DNA of 64,000 nucleotides from an uncultured Clostridia bacterium (GCA_944386385.1 CALXAV010000004.1:1-64000), one strand, 5' to 3'; counted from the stretch's first letter, positions 54,509-63,512 are shown. Numbers and translations are program-made. Notes: generated by a model from the sequence alone, not told the origin.

Positions 54509-54941
54509 AAATTTTTGACATAAGAATTGCATTTTGGTCTCTATAATAATTTTTTCTTTCACCATCTTTACTAAAACCAAACCCTTCATAAAGATGAATT
54601 GCAATAGTATTATTTTCATTAACTTCTAAATTTATTTTTCTTATATTTTTATTTTTAGCTTCTAATATTATTCTATCTAAAAGTAATTTCCCAATACCTT
54701 GATTTCTACAATCTTTTCTAGTTACGATATTCATGATTTCAGCTTCATCTAAAATGATTTTTATTCCAGTAAAACCTAAAATTTCATTTTCCTCGTTTTT
54801 TACAACAAAGTAAGTAGAATTTTTAGAATTAAGCTCATCTTTAAAAACAGAGTAATTCCAAAAATCATCAAAATCAGTATTTAAAATATCTTTTATTTGT
54901 TCTAAATTAGATATATTCATGTAATCAACATCTAAATTCAT
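54498..54941 (-). CDS. rimI: Ribosomal protein S18-alanine N-acetyltransferase-like GNAT
   Basis: GNAT acetyltransferase of 147 residues on the minus strand. Acetyl-CoA binding is signalled by RKDCRNQGIGKLLLDRIIL (Q/RxxGxG/A), followed by INLEVNENNTIAIHLYEGFG and the terminal YYRDQNAILMSKIL, the usual RimI layout. It lies three bases after tsaB, in the conserved order tsaE-tsaB-rimI. In Firmicutes the acetylation target is often assumed to be S18 but is seldom tested. Confidence 0.88.
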   Translation of the reverse strand: MNLDVDYMNISNLEQIKDILNTDFDDFWNYSVFKDELNSKNSTYFVVKNEENEILGFTGIKIILDEAEIMNIVTRKDCRNQGIGKLLLDRIILEAKNKNIRKINLEVNENNTIAIHLYEGFGFSKDGERKNYYRDQNAILMSKILEK

Positions 54942-54944
54942 ATA

Positions 54945-55697
54945 TTAAAATTTTATCTCCTTTTCTTTTTCTTCTAACTGTCTTTGAGCTTGTGGCTTTT
55001 TTAAATATAGTGGTAAAACATCATTTAACTGTCTATCATCAGTTGTTGCTTCAATTCCAGAATTGTAAAAATCAAGTCCAGAAAGTCCTAAATAATAAGA
55101 ATTTAAAAGATTTTGCTTTGAATTAGAAAAATGGCCATAAGGAATCATTTTTTCAATATCTGATTTATAATTTGTTGATGCATCACCAATGAAGTAGATA
55201 TTACCAGTTTCATCACTATCTTCTATATAAGTATCTAAAATAGATAAGGCTACCTTAACACTTTCTGCAGAAGGTGTAATTAATACATCTAACCCCTCAT
55301 CAGTTTTTTCATATAAAGCAAAATAACAATTATCATTTTTACAATCAATCATAGAACAAATTAGAGAATGGTTAGATAATTCATTACTTAATTGTCTTGC
55401 TAAACATTCTAAAGAAGTAATACCAACTAAATCTATATTTTTACTATCTCTGAAAGCTTTGCAAGTTGCAGTACCAATTCTAATACCTGTAAAAGAGCCA
55501 GGTCCTATATCACAAACGATTAAATTAATATCATCTATAGATAGATTTGCTTTAGCTAAAGCATCACTAATCATAGGCATCAATGTTTCAGAATGACTAT
55601 TTACAGCGATAGCATCTAATTTACAAATTAAGTTAGTGTCTTCTAAAATAGAAACACCGCAAACATTACTAGAAGTATCAATACTCAATATTTTCAA
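54945..55697 (-). CDS. tsaB: tRNA t6A37 biosynthesis protein TsaB
   Basis: Actin-fold partner of TsaD in making threonylcarbamoyl-adenosine at position 37 of ANN-decoding tRNAs. KILSIDTSSNVCGVSI is the first actin-like strand pair, VNSHSETLMPMISDAL follows, and CDIGPGSFTGIRIGTATCKA is the family signature. The length of 250 residues is at the long end. The start is TTG at 55697, because AAAGGAGG lies six bases upstream; an ATG run further up lacks one. Its start overlaps the end of tsaE by 20 bases. Confidence 0.93.
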   Translation of the reverse strand: MKILSIDTSSNVCGVSILEDTNLICKLDAIAVNSHSETLMPMISDALAKANLSIDDINLIVCDIGPGSFTGIRIGTATCKAFRDSKNIDLVGITSLECLARQLSNELSNHSLICSMIDCKNDNCYFALYEKTDEGLDVLITPSAESVKVALSILDTYIEDSDETGNIYFIGDASTNYKSDIEKMIPYGHFSNSKQNLLNSYYLGLSGLDFYNSGIEATTDDRQLNDVLPLYLKKPQAQRQLEEKEKEIKF

Positions 55698-56116
55698 TTG
55701 AAATCCTCCTTTTATTATCATCATCATTATCTTTACTTAAACTTACATGAATATAATTTTTAGGTAGGGCATCTTCAATTAATTCGCCCCATTCAATTAA
55801 GCAAATACCTTTATCAAAATATTCATCTCCACCAATTTCATAGAATTCTGATGAATCAGAAAGTCTGTAGACATCAAAGTGATAAATTGTGGTATCATCA
55901 TTTTTATATTCATTAACAATAGTGAAAGTAGGGCTAGAAATCTCATTTTCTAGTCCAAAGTAAGATAAAAAGCCTTCAACAAACTTAGTTTTACCAGAAC
56001 CGAAGTTCACCTGTTAAAACTACCACAGCGTTTTTATCTAATTTAGCTGCGAAATCTTTCGCAAATTGTTTTGTCTTACTTTCGCTATTTGAAGTAAAGA
56101 TAAAAGTATCAATCAT
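55678..56116 (-). CDS. tsaE: tRNA t6A37 biosynthesis ATPase TsaE, needing a +1 shift
   Basis: P-loop ATPase that drives t6A formation with TsaB and TsaD. From ATG 56116 (AGGAG at 56124-56128) the first frame gives 38 codons ending VVVLTGEL, then meets CGG (56002-56000) and stops at TAA three codons on. Skipping the C yields GELGSGKT (36-43), the Walker A motif, followed by SSPTFTIVNEYKNDDTTIYHFDVYRL and CLIEWGELI, all diagnostic. The restored protein has 145 residues, normal for TsaE. The break falls inside the P-loop, so without the shift the gene would be dead, although t6A synthesis is usually essential. Confidence 0.88.
55999..56002 (-). other. Candidate +1 recoding site CGGT (tsaE)
   Basis: Minus-strand context CTT CGG TTC. 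The P-loop requires CTT then GGT (Gly39), skipping the C at 56002. Confidence 0.8.
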
Positions 56117-56214
56117 AAAAAACTCCTAAAATTTTATAAAAAATTATCTTTAAAAGCTTGATTTAAAGACAGTAATATTATATTATAAAAAAACAAAAAA
56201 ATCAATTAAAAGGG

Positions 56215-56243
56215 TTGATAAAACTATAAAAATGTAATATAAT
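56215..56243 (+). promoter_or_regulatory. Promoter for mreB
   Basis: TTGATA (56215-56220), 17-bp spacer, TATAAT (56238-56243), divergent from tsaE. Confidence 0.8.
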
Positions 56244-56295
56244 TGTAAAGAAATTGTAACAAAACGGAAATAATAAAAAGTAAGGATGGTAAATC

Positions 56296-57306
56296 ATGTT
56301 TAAATTAGGCTTTGGACAAGATATAGGTATCGATTTAGGAACAGCAACAGTTATTGCTTATGTAAAAGGTAAAGGAATAGTATTAAGAGAACCTTCTGTT
56401 GTAGCAGTAGATAACACAACAGGGGAAGTTTTAGCTGTAGGACAAGAAGCAAGAAGAATGCTTGGAAGAACTCCAGGAAACATAGTAGCAACAAGACCTT
56501 TAAGAGATGGTGTAATATCAGATTATACAGTAACTGAAAAAATGCTTAAATACTTTATAAATAAAGTATGTGGAAAATTTATCTTTGCACCAAGAATAAT
56601 GATTTGTATTCCATCACAAGTAACAGAAGTAGAGAAAAAAGCAGTAATAGATGCAGCATCACAAGCAGGAGCAAGAAAAGTTTATTTGATAGAAGAACCA
56701 ATAGCAGCAGCAATAGGAGCAGGAATTGATATATCAAAAGCATGTGGAAACATGGTAGTAGATATAGGTGGAGGAACAACAGATATTGCAGTAATATCAT
56801 TAGGAGGTTCAGTAGTAAGCTCATCTTTAAAAGTTGCAGGAGATAAATTTGATGAAGCAATAGTAAAATATATAAAGAAAAAACATAATATAATAATTGG
56901 TGAAAGAACAGCAGAAGATTTAAAAATAAATATAGGTTGTGTTTATCCAAAGATTCAAGATACAGAAATGCAAATAAGGGGAAGAGATTTAGGAACAGGA
57001 CTTCCAAACACAGTAACTATAAAATCAAGTGAAATGTTAGAAGCATTAATAGAGCCAGCAATGATGATAGTAGAAGCAGTACATGGTGTACTAGAAAGAA
57101 CGCCACCAGAGCTTGCAGCAGATATAAGTGATAAAGGGATATATATGACAGGTGGAGGAGCTTTGCTTGATGGATTAGATAAGTTATTACAAGAAAAGAC
57201 AGGAATAAATGTAATGATAGCACAAGACACAGTATCATGTGTAGCACTAGGAACAGGAAAAGCACTAGATAACTTAGATGCTTTAGATGGAAGACCAAGA
57301 AGATAA
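56296..57306 (+). CDS. mreB: MreB/Mbl-family actin-like cell-shape protein
   Basis: Bacterial actin of 336 residues that guides lateral wall synthesis in rods. IGIDLGTATVIAYVKGKGIV (phosphate 1), VVDIGGGTTDIAVISLGGSV (phosphate 2) and GIYMTGGGALLDGLDKLL (adenosine motif) are in order, and EEPIAAAIGAGIDI is conserved. The gene stands alone with its own promoter rather than with mreC and mreD, which is more like mbl or mreBH. A perfect hairpin follows. Confidence 0.93.
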   Translation: MFKLGFGQDIGIDLGTATVIAYVKGKGIVLREPSVVAVDNTTGEVLAVGQEARRMLGRTPGNIVATRPLRDGVISDYTVTEKMLKYFINKVCGKFIFAPRIMICIPSQVTEVEKKAVIDAASQAGARKVYLIEEPIAAAIGAGIDISKACGNMVVDIGGGTTDIAVISLGGSVVSSSLKVAGDKFDEAIVKYIKKKHNIIIGERTAEDLKINIGCVYPKIQDTEMQIRGRDLGTGLPNTVTIKSSEMLEALIEPAMMIVEAVHGVLERTPPELAADISDKGIYMTGGGALLDGLDKLLQEKTGINVMIAQDTVSCVALGTGKALDNLDALDGRPRR

Positions 57307-57323
57307 GAAAAAGACAAAATAAG

Positions 57324-57352
57324 ATGTCGCATAGGAAATTACTATGCGACAT
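57324..57352 (+). terminator. Hairpin between mreB and mtaB
   Basis: ATGTCGCATAG and CTATGCGACAT pair perfectly over 11 bp around a 7-base loop. No proper T run follows, so termination is probably partial. Confidence 0.5.
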
Positions 57353-57375
57353 AATGTTTGTAGAAGGAGTAAAAA

Positions 57376-58701
57376 ATGAAAAAAGTAGCATTTATAACGT
57401 TAGGTTGCAAGGTAAATCAATATGAAACAAATGCAATGGCACAAGAATTTATAGAAAAAGGTTATGAAGTAGTAGAACATACAGAAGTAGCAGATATTTA
57501 TGTAATAAATACATGCACAGTAACAAACATGTCAGATAGAAAATCAAGACAAATGTTAAGAAGAGTAAAAGAATTAAATGAAAATGCCATAATAGTAGCA
57601 TGTGGTTGTTATGCTCAAGTTGCAAAAAGTGAATTAGAAAAAATAGAAGAAGTAGACTTAATACTTGGAAATAATGAAAAAAAGAATATAGTAGAATTTG
57701 TAGAAGAATTTGAAAGAACTAATAAAAAAGAATTAAAAATAGAAGATGTAATGTACCAAAAAGAATTTGTAGAATTTGGAGATGTAGTATATACAGAAAA
57801 AACAAGAGCAGTAATAAAAGTACAAGATGGATGTGATAGATTTTGTTCATATTGTATAATACCATATGCAAGAGGAAGAGTAAGAAGTAGAAAGCCTGAA
57901 AAAATAATATCAGAAATAAAAAAGATAGCAGAAGAAGGAATAAAAGAAGTAGTAATAACAGGAATACATATAGCATCATATGGAAAAGATTTTAAAAATG
58001 AAAATTATAGATTAATAGATTTATTAGAAGAAATAAATAAAATAGATGGAATAGAAAGAATAAGACTAGGTTCATTAGAGCCATTACTTATAACAGAAGA
58101 ATTTGTAAGTAGATTAGTAAAATTAGAAAAAATCTGTCATCACTTTCATTTATCATTACAAAGTGGATGTGATGAAACACTAAAAAGAATGAATAGGAGA
58201 TATACAACAGAAGAGTTTAGAAATATAGTGAATTTATTAAGAGAAAACTATAAAGATGTAAACTTAACAACAGATATAATAGTAGGGTTCCCACAAGAAA
58301 CAGAAGAAGAATTTAATAAAACATATGAATTCTTAAAAGAAATAAAATTCTATAAAATGCATGTATTTAAATATTCACAAAGAAAAGGAACAAAAGCAGC
58401 CGTGATGAAAGGACAAGTAGACGGAAATAAAAAAGAAGAAAGAAGCCAAAAACTAATAGAATTATCTAATAAAAATGAAAAAGAATATAATGAAAATTAT
58501 GTTGGAAAAGAAGTAGAAATATTGTGGGAAGAAGAAAAAGATGCTTTCTATAGAGGACATACTAAAAACTATATATTAGCATTTTGTGAAGTTAAAGATA
58601 ATGAAAATGATAAAAAATCAGAAAATAGAAGAAAGGAAAATACAATAACAAGAGCAAAATGCATAGAGGCAAAACAAGACCATATATTGGTAGAAATGTA
58701 A
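57376..58701 (+). CDS. mtaB: tRNA t6A37 methylthiotransferase MtaB
   Basis: Radical-SAM enzyme that adds a methylthio group to t6A37, giving ms2t6A. The UPF0004 domain supplies Cys11 (LGCKVNQYETN), Cys47 (NTCTVTN) and Cys78 (CGCYAQ) for one cluster; CDRFCSYC (Cys153, 157, 160) binds the SAM-cleaving cluster; GSLEPLLI and LSLQSGCDETLKRMNR follow; a TRAM-like RNA-binding end closes the 441 residues. Its substrate is produced by the TsaE/TsaB/TsaD system encoded just upstream on the other strand. Confidence 0.94.
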   Translation: MKKVAFITLGCKVNQYETNAMAQEFIEKGYEVVEHTEVADIYVINTCTVTNMSDRKSRQMLRRVKELNENAIIVACGCYAQVAKSELEKIEEVDLILGNNEKKNIVEFVEEFERTNKKELKIEDVMYQKEFVEFGDVVYTEKTRAVIKVQDGCDRFCSYCIIPYARGRVRSRKPEKIISEIKKIAEEGIKEVVITGIHIASYGKDFKNENYRLIDLLEEINKIDGIERIRLGSLEPLLITEEFVSRLVKLEKICHHFHLSLQSGCDETLKRMNRRYTTEEFRNIVNLLRENYKDVNLTTDIIVGFPQETEEEFNKTYEFLKEIKFYKMHVFKYSQRKGTKAAVMKGQVDGNKKEERSQKLIELSNKNEKEYNENYVGKEVEILWEEEKDAFYRGHTKNYILAFCEVKDNENDKKSENRRKENTITRAKCIEAKQDHILVEM

Positions 58702-58764
58702 ATATGTAACAATACTGTAATAATTGTGTAACAAATATTTAATATGAAAATATAAGAAAACTCC

Positions 58765-58793
58765 TTGATAAAATAAAAAAAATATAGTATAAA
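58765..58793 (+). promoter_or_regulatory. Promoter for the 58837 gene
   Basis: TTGATA (58765-58770), 17-bp spacer, TATAAA (58788-58793). Confidence 0.65.
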
Positions 58794-58836
58794 TAAAATA
58801 ATGAAAGTGTATAAAACCACAAAGGAGGAAGAAAAA

Positions 58837-59181
58837 ATGGCAGATTTAGGTGAAGAAAATAAAGTATCAGGAGTATTTGGAGGAGTTCAATTCGGAGATA
58901 ATGAACAAAATCAAACAGTAAATACAAATACAGATATAGAGAATATTGAAAATGCTGGAACAATAAGAAACACTAACTTACCAGTAAAAACAGGCTTCTG
59001 GAACAAATTTAAATCATTCTGGTTACAAGATATTGATTGGAATAAAGAAATTAAAGTGGAATTAACACCATATCAACAAAAAGTGGAAGATGAAATAAAT
59101 GAATTCTTACATCAAGAAATCACATGGGAAAAAGTACATGACTTTTTGTTCCAAGAAATTTCATTTAGAAGAAAAGATTAA
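58837..59181 (+). CDS. Small soluble protein of unknown function
   Basis: Not recognised. The 114-residue protein is acidic and asparagine-rich in its first half (NEQNQTVNTNTDIENIENAG), which looks disordered. The second half is aromatic and helical: GFWNKFKSFWLQDIDWNKEI, then EINEFLHQEITWEKVHDFLF. Neither signal peptide nor membrane span is present. ATG 58837 has AAAGGAGG upstream; a frame opening at 58801 does not. It has its own promoter, and its stop codon shares a base with the left end of the transposase element. Confidence 0.65.
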   Translation: MADLGEENKVSGVFGGVQFGDNEQNQTVNTNTDIENIENAGTIRNTNLPVKTGFWNKFKSFWLQDIDWNKEIKVELTPYQQKVEDEINEFLHQEITWEKVHDFLFQEISFRRKD

Positions 59182-59236
59182 TTTCGCGTTAGGGACGTTT
59201 CCTTTGCGTAAAAAAATTCGTGTTAGGGACACATCT
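59181..59236 (+). repeat. Left inverted repeat of the transposase element
   Basis: Reverse complement of 60149-60204 with about three differences by eye. Confidence 0.88.
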
Positions 59237-59360
59237 TTAAAGTTTAATTTAGTAAATTAGTAAAAAAGTATAGCAAAATATATTTATTTATGCTATACTT
59301 TTTATGCTTGTAGGGATATGGGGAATAACTAAAAAATATTACAATGAAAGGAGAATGGTT

Positions 59361-60135
59361 ATGCCCCGTATGGCGAGAAGTAAAAGTTATACAAAAGTAT
59401 ATCACGTTATATTACGTGGAAATGATAAGCAAGACATCTTTTTTGATAATCAAGATTACAAAAAGCTTATTAAAGAAGTAAAAAATACAAAAGAAAAATA
59501 TGGATATGAATTATATACATATTGTCTAATGACAAATCATGTACATTTAGTAATTTATGATAAAAATAATATGTTATCTAAAATTATGCAAAGTTTGGAG
59601 GTTGCATATTCAGCGTATTTTTCTAAGAAATATGAAAAAACTGGTCATTTATTTCAAAACAGATTTTTAAGTAAAGAAGTCGAAACAAGAGAATATCTAA
59701 TGCAAGTTTGTAGATATATTCACCAAAACCCAGTAAAAGCAAAAATTTCAACAGTAGACAAATATAAATGGAGTAGTTTTAAAGAATATATTAATGGCGA
59801 AAAAATAATAAGTACAAAAATGTTATTATCATTATTTCGGAAATACTAAACAAGATGCAATAGAAAAATTTAGAAAATTTCATAATATGATTGATAATGA
59901 TATAAATGAAGAATATGAATACGAATTAGAAAGTAAATTAACAGATATAGATGTAAAAGATAAAATTGAAAAAATTTTAGATATAAAAAATATAAGTGAG
60001 ATTTTTGAATACAGTATCAAAGTAAGAAATGAAAAAATAAGAGAGTTAAATATTTTAAAGGGAGTATCAAAAGCTCAAATCTCAAGAGTACTGGGAATGA
60101 ATAAAAGATTGGTACAAAAAATAATGGAAAAATAA
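59361..60135 (+). CDS. REP-associated tyrosine transposase (Y1/HUH family), needing a +1 shift
   Basis: Single-strand transposase related to IS200/IS605 TnpA and RAYT proteins. YTYCLMTNHVHLVIY holds the HUH-type pair His60-x-His62, and CRYIHQNPVKA has the likely nucleophile Tyr119. Frame one ends after codon 159 at CGG (59838-59840), followed by AAA TAC TAA. Skipping the C continues as G-N-T-K-Q-D-A-I-E-K-F, then a C-terminal domain finishing with LKGVSKAQISRVLGMNKRLV, a helix-turn-helix usual in clostridial relatives. Total 257 residues. ATG 59361 has AAAGGAG at good spacing. Confidence 0.85.
59838..59841 (+). other. Candidate +1 recoding site CGGA (transposase)
   Basis: Context TTT CGG AAA. 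The continuing frame needs TTT then GGA (Gly160). Unshifted reading stops two codons after CGG. Confidence 0.72.
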
Positions 60136-60148
60136 AGGAAGGAGGAGG

Positions 60149-60204
60149 AGATGTGTCCCCAATGCGAATTTTTTTACGCAAAGGAAACGTCCCCAACGCG
60201 AAAT
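60149..60204 (-). repeat. Right inverted repeat of the transposase element
   Basis: Inverted partner of 59181-59236. It reaches into the ATG of radA, so the bases just upstream of that start are repeat sequence. Confidence 0.88.
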
Positions 60205-61568
60205 GGCTAAAAGTAAAACGGTTTTTGTATGTAATGAATGTGGTTATGAATCAGGTAAATGGTTAGGAAAATGTCCTGCTTGTAATAGTTGGAATAGCTT
60301 TTATGAACAAAAAGTTGTAGAGACTAAGAGCAAAGGTCTTTCACAGTCTGATGGAAAAGTAGCTACTCCACAAACATTAAATTCTTATGAGGCAAAAGAA
60401 ACTATAAGAACACATACAGGTTTTAATGAATTAGATAGAGTTCTAGGCGGCGGATTAGTAAAAGGATCTTTAGTTTTACTTGGAGGAGAGCCAGGAATTG
60501 GTAAATCTACACTTATTTTACAAATATGTGATAAGATTAAAGGTGATGGAAAAGTCTTATATGTTTCTGGAGAGGAATCAGCAGAACAAATAAAATTAAG
60601 AGCAGATAGATTAGGTATTAGCAATGAAGATATATTATTTTTAGGAGAAACAAATATTGAACTTGTAAATCAAGCAATTATAAATGTTAATCCTAAACTA
60701 GTTATAATAGACTCTATACAAACTATGTATTCAGAAGAAATTACAGCAGCAGCTCGGAAGTGTAAGCCAGGTAAGAGAGATTACAAGTCAAGTTATGAGA
60801 GTTTGCAAATCTAAAGGAATTACAACTATTATAATTGGACATGTTACTAAAGAAGGAAATATTGCAGGACCAAGAGTATTAGAACATATGGTGGATACTG
60901 TTTTATATCTAGAAGGAGAAAGATATTTTTCTTATAGGATACTTCGAGGTGTAAAAAATAGATTTGGCTCTACTAATGAAATCGGAATGTTTGAAATGCA
61001 GGATAAAGGAATGTGTGAAATTACTAATCCATCTGATATATTAATATCAGAAAGAGAGGATAACCCATCAGGTTCTTGTATAGTTGCAACAATGGAAGGA
61101 ACAAGACCTCTTTTAGTTGAATTACAAGCTTTAACTTCACAAACTATATTTGGATACCCAAGAAGAACAGCAAATGGAATTGATTATAACAGGCTTACTT
61201 TATTAATTGCAGTATTAGAAAAAAGAGCGGGAATGATGCTTAGCTCACAAGATGTTTATTTGAATGTTGTAGGTGGACTAAAAGTAAATGAACCGGCAGC
61301 AGATTTAGGAATTATGATGGTTACAGCATCTAGCTTTAAGAATATTCCAATTCCAAAAGATATGATAATATTAGGTGAAGTTGGATTAACAGGTGAAGTT
61401 AGAAGAATTAATATGATTGAAAAAAGAGTAAAAGAAGCAGAAAAATTAGGATTTAAAACTTGTTTAATTCCAGAAAGTAACAAAAAGGACTTGAAAGATA
61501 ATTACAAATTAGATATAATAGGCATCAAGGATGTTAATGAAGCTATGAAAAAAATTGGCTTAAAATAA
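60203..61568 (+). CDS. radA: DNA repair protein RadA, needing a +1 shift
   Basis: RecA-like branch-migration helicase. An N-terminal zinc finger (Cys10, 13, 24, 27), Walker A GEPGIGKS (95-102) and Walker B LVIIDS (166-171) lie in the first frame, which reaches codon 184 and then CGG (60755-60757), ending at a TAA 20 codons on. Skipping the C gives A-A-A-G-S-V-S-Q-V-R-E, the exact conserved RadA sequence, then the KNRFG motif (RGVKNRFGSTNEIG) and the Lon-like C-terminal domain (GGLKVNEPAADLGIM). Restored length is 454 residues, typical. No good Shine-Dalgarno lies at normal spacing; AAGGAAA is 16 bases away within the repeat. It is followed by disA, as usual. Confidence 0.93.
60755..60758 (+). 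other. Candidate +1 recoding site CGGA (radA)
   Basis: Context GCT CGG AAG. The RadA frame needs GCT then GGA (Gly185), skipping C60755. Confidence 0.82.
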
Positions 61569-61598
61569 TTTGATTTTTTAGAAGGGAGAGTCGGAACT

Positions 61599-62685
61599 TT
61601 GAGAAAAGGCAAGGAAGATAGTATTACAGAAATTTTGAAATTAATTGCACCAGGAACTCCCATAAGAGACGGACTAGAAAATATATTAAGAGCAAGAACA
61701 CGGAGCTTTATTGTTAATAACAGATAATAATGAAGTATTAAACGAAGTAGTTGATGGAGGATTTTTTATTAATGAAGATTATACATCTTCTAAATTATAT
61801 GAATTAGCCAAAATGGATGGAGCAATAGTTTTGAGTGGAGATTTAAAGAAAATATTATATGCAAATGCACAACTTATTCCATCACATGAAATAACTACTT
61901 TAGAGACAGGAACGAGACATAGAACAGCTGAAAGAACAGCAAAACAAACAGGTGAACTTGTAATTAGTATTTCACAAAGAAGAAGTATTATTACTGTATT
62001 TAAAGGAAATGATAGATATATACTAGAAGATACAGATTCAGTATTAAGTAAAGCTAATCAGGCTATACAAACTCTTGAAAAATATAAAAAGGTATTTGAT
62101 AATAAACTAAATATCTTGAATGAATATGAATTTAATGATATAGTTACTTTGGAAAATGTAATAGTTGCTATCCAGAGAGCTGAGATGGTTATGAAGATAG
62201 TAGAAGAAATACAAAGACAGATATATGAATTAGGAAATGACGGAAGACTAGTAAAAATGCAGCTAGATGAATTAATAGGTGGACTAGAAAAAGAGGAAAA
62301 CTTAATAATAAAAGATTACATTGTACCTGGTAAAGGAAGAAATAAGAGAACTCCAGAAAAAGTAATAGAGAGTTTAGAAAATTTAAGTTATGAAGATATA
62401 GCTAAAGAATCTGTTATTGCTAAACTTTTAGGATATGAGACTTTTGATAATTATGACGAAGTTGGAGTTTATACTAAAGGTTATAGGATTTTAAATAAAA
62501 TTCCAAGAATGCCAAGTAATATAGTAGAAAATCTAGTAGACTCTTTCAAATCATTCCAACACATCTTAGCAGCAGACATTGAAAGTCTAGATGAAGTTGA
62601 TGGTATTGGTGAAGTAAGAGCAAGAACAATTAAGCAGTCATTAAAAAGAATGCAAGAGCAATTTATTTTTGATAATTTAATTTAG
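61599..62685 (+). CDS. disA: Diadenylate cyclase DisA, needing a +1 shift
   Basis: Octameric enzyme that joins two ATP to c-di-AMP and scans DNA for branched structures. From TTG 61599 (GAAGGGAGAG upstream) frame one gives 34 codons, ending LIAPGTPIRDGLENILRART, then CGG (61701-61703) and a TAA eight codons on. Skipping the C gives G-A-L-L-L-I-T-D-N-N and the active-site DGA (73-75) and RHRT (106-109). A linker and a C-terminal helix-hairpin-helix DNA-binding domain (DEVDGIGEVRARTIKQSL) follow. The restored length is 361 residues, almost equal to Bacillus DisA. The radA-disA order is conserved across Firmicutes. Confidence 0.93.
61701..61704 (+). other. Candidate +1 recoding site CGGA (disA)
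   Basis: Context ACA CGG AGC. The DisA frame needs ACA then GGA (Gly35), skipping C61701. Confidence 0.82.
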
Positions 62686-62696
62686 GAGGATTTATA

Positions 62697-63491
62697 ATGA
62701 ACAAATTTAAAAATGTATTATGGGTTGTAGCTTTTTTATTGATTTTAGTATTAGTAGGAACAGTAGCATGGGGATATTATAGAAATTTGACTATGGAGGT
62801 TAAGAACCCAGTTGCTACAATGGAAGTTGAAAATTTTGGAACTGTAAAGATAGAATTATATCCAGACCAAGCACCTGAAACAGTTGCAAACTTTATTGCT
62901 TTAGCAAATAGAGGATTTTATGATGGTTTAACATTCCACAGAATAGTAAAAGATTTTATGATTCAAGGTGGAGATCCAGAAGGAACAGGTCAAGGTGGAG
63001 CACAAATATCTGATTTAAAAGATGACGGTGAAGATACAGATTATTCTATAAAGGGCGAATTTATAGCAAATAAAGTAGATAATGATGTAAAATTTGAAGA
63101 AGGTGTAATAGGAATGGCAAGAAACGATTATACTTCATATTCTTCATCTTTAACAGAAGAATCATATAACTCTGGAAGTTCACAATTCTTTATAATGACA
63201 GCAGCAAATACTTCTTTAAATGGATATTATACAGCTTTTGGTAAAGTAATTGAAGGAATGGATGTAGTTCATAATATAGAAAATGTAGAAGTTAAAGCAG
63301 CAGATGATAGCGAAGAAACAGGAAATACAGAAATAAGTACTCCAGTAAATCCAGTTACAATTACTTCAATAAGAGTAGAAACTAATGGAGTAGATTATGG
63401 ATTACCCGAAACTTTAACACCATTTGATTATATGTCATGGATGTATCAACAATATGGAATAGACCCAAGTACTCTATCAACATCAGAATAA
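62697..63491 (+). CDS. Membrane-anchored cyclophilin-type peptidyl-prolyl isomerase
   Basis: Extracytoplasmic foldase of 264 residues. An uncleaved signal anchor (about 5-27) is followed by a cyclophilin barrel: VKIELYPDQAPETVANFIAL, GLTFHRIVKDFMIQGGDPEG with the catalytic-site Arg, GVIGMARN and NSGSSQFFIMTAAN. An inserted acidic loop precedes the GVIGMARN strand. The C-terminal 40 residues, ending YGIDPSTLSTSE, extend past the usual domain. AGGAGG precedes the ATG, 11 bases after disA, so it may be co-transcribed. Confidence 0.92.
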   Translation: MNKFKNVLWVVAFLLILVLVGTVAWGYYRNLTMEVKNPVATMEVENFGTVKIELYPDQAPETVANFIALANRGFYDGLTFHRIVKDFMIQGGDPEGTGQGGAQISDLKDDGEDTDYSIKGEFIANKVDNDVKFEEGVIGMARNDYTSYSSSLTEESYNSGSSQFFIMTAANTSLNGYYTAFGKVIEGMDVVHNIENVEVKAADDSEETGNTEISTPVNPVTITSIRVETNGVDYGLPETLTPFDYMSWMYQQYGIDPSTLSTSE

Positions 63492-63512
63492 TGAAAAAAT
63501 ATAAAAAAACAG

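Larger units (their letters stand above)
59181..60204 (+). mobile_element. Transposase element with 56-bp inverted ends
   Basis: About 1.02 kb bounded by near-perfect inverted repeats: left 59181-59236 and right 60149-60204, each built as ATTTCGCGTT(A/G)GGGACG, TTTCCTTTGCGTA, an A run, TTCG, a second GGGAC and ACATCT. Inside is one REP-associated tyrosine transposase gene. The left end shares a base with the stop codon of the preceding gene and the right end includes the first two bases of the radA start. A third copy of the end stands alone at 50970-51025, so the repeat moves or spreads, probably through this enzyme. Confidence 0.85.
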
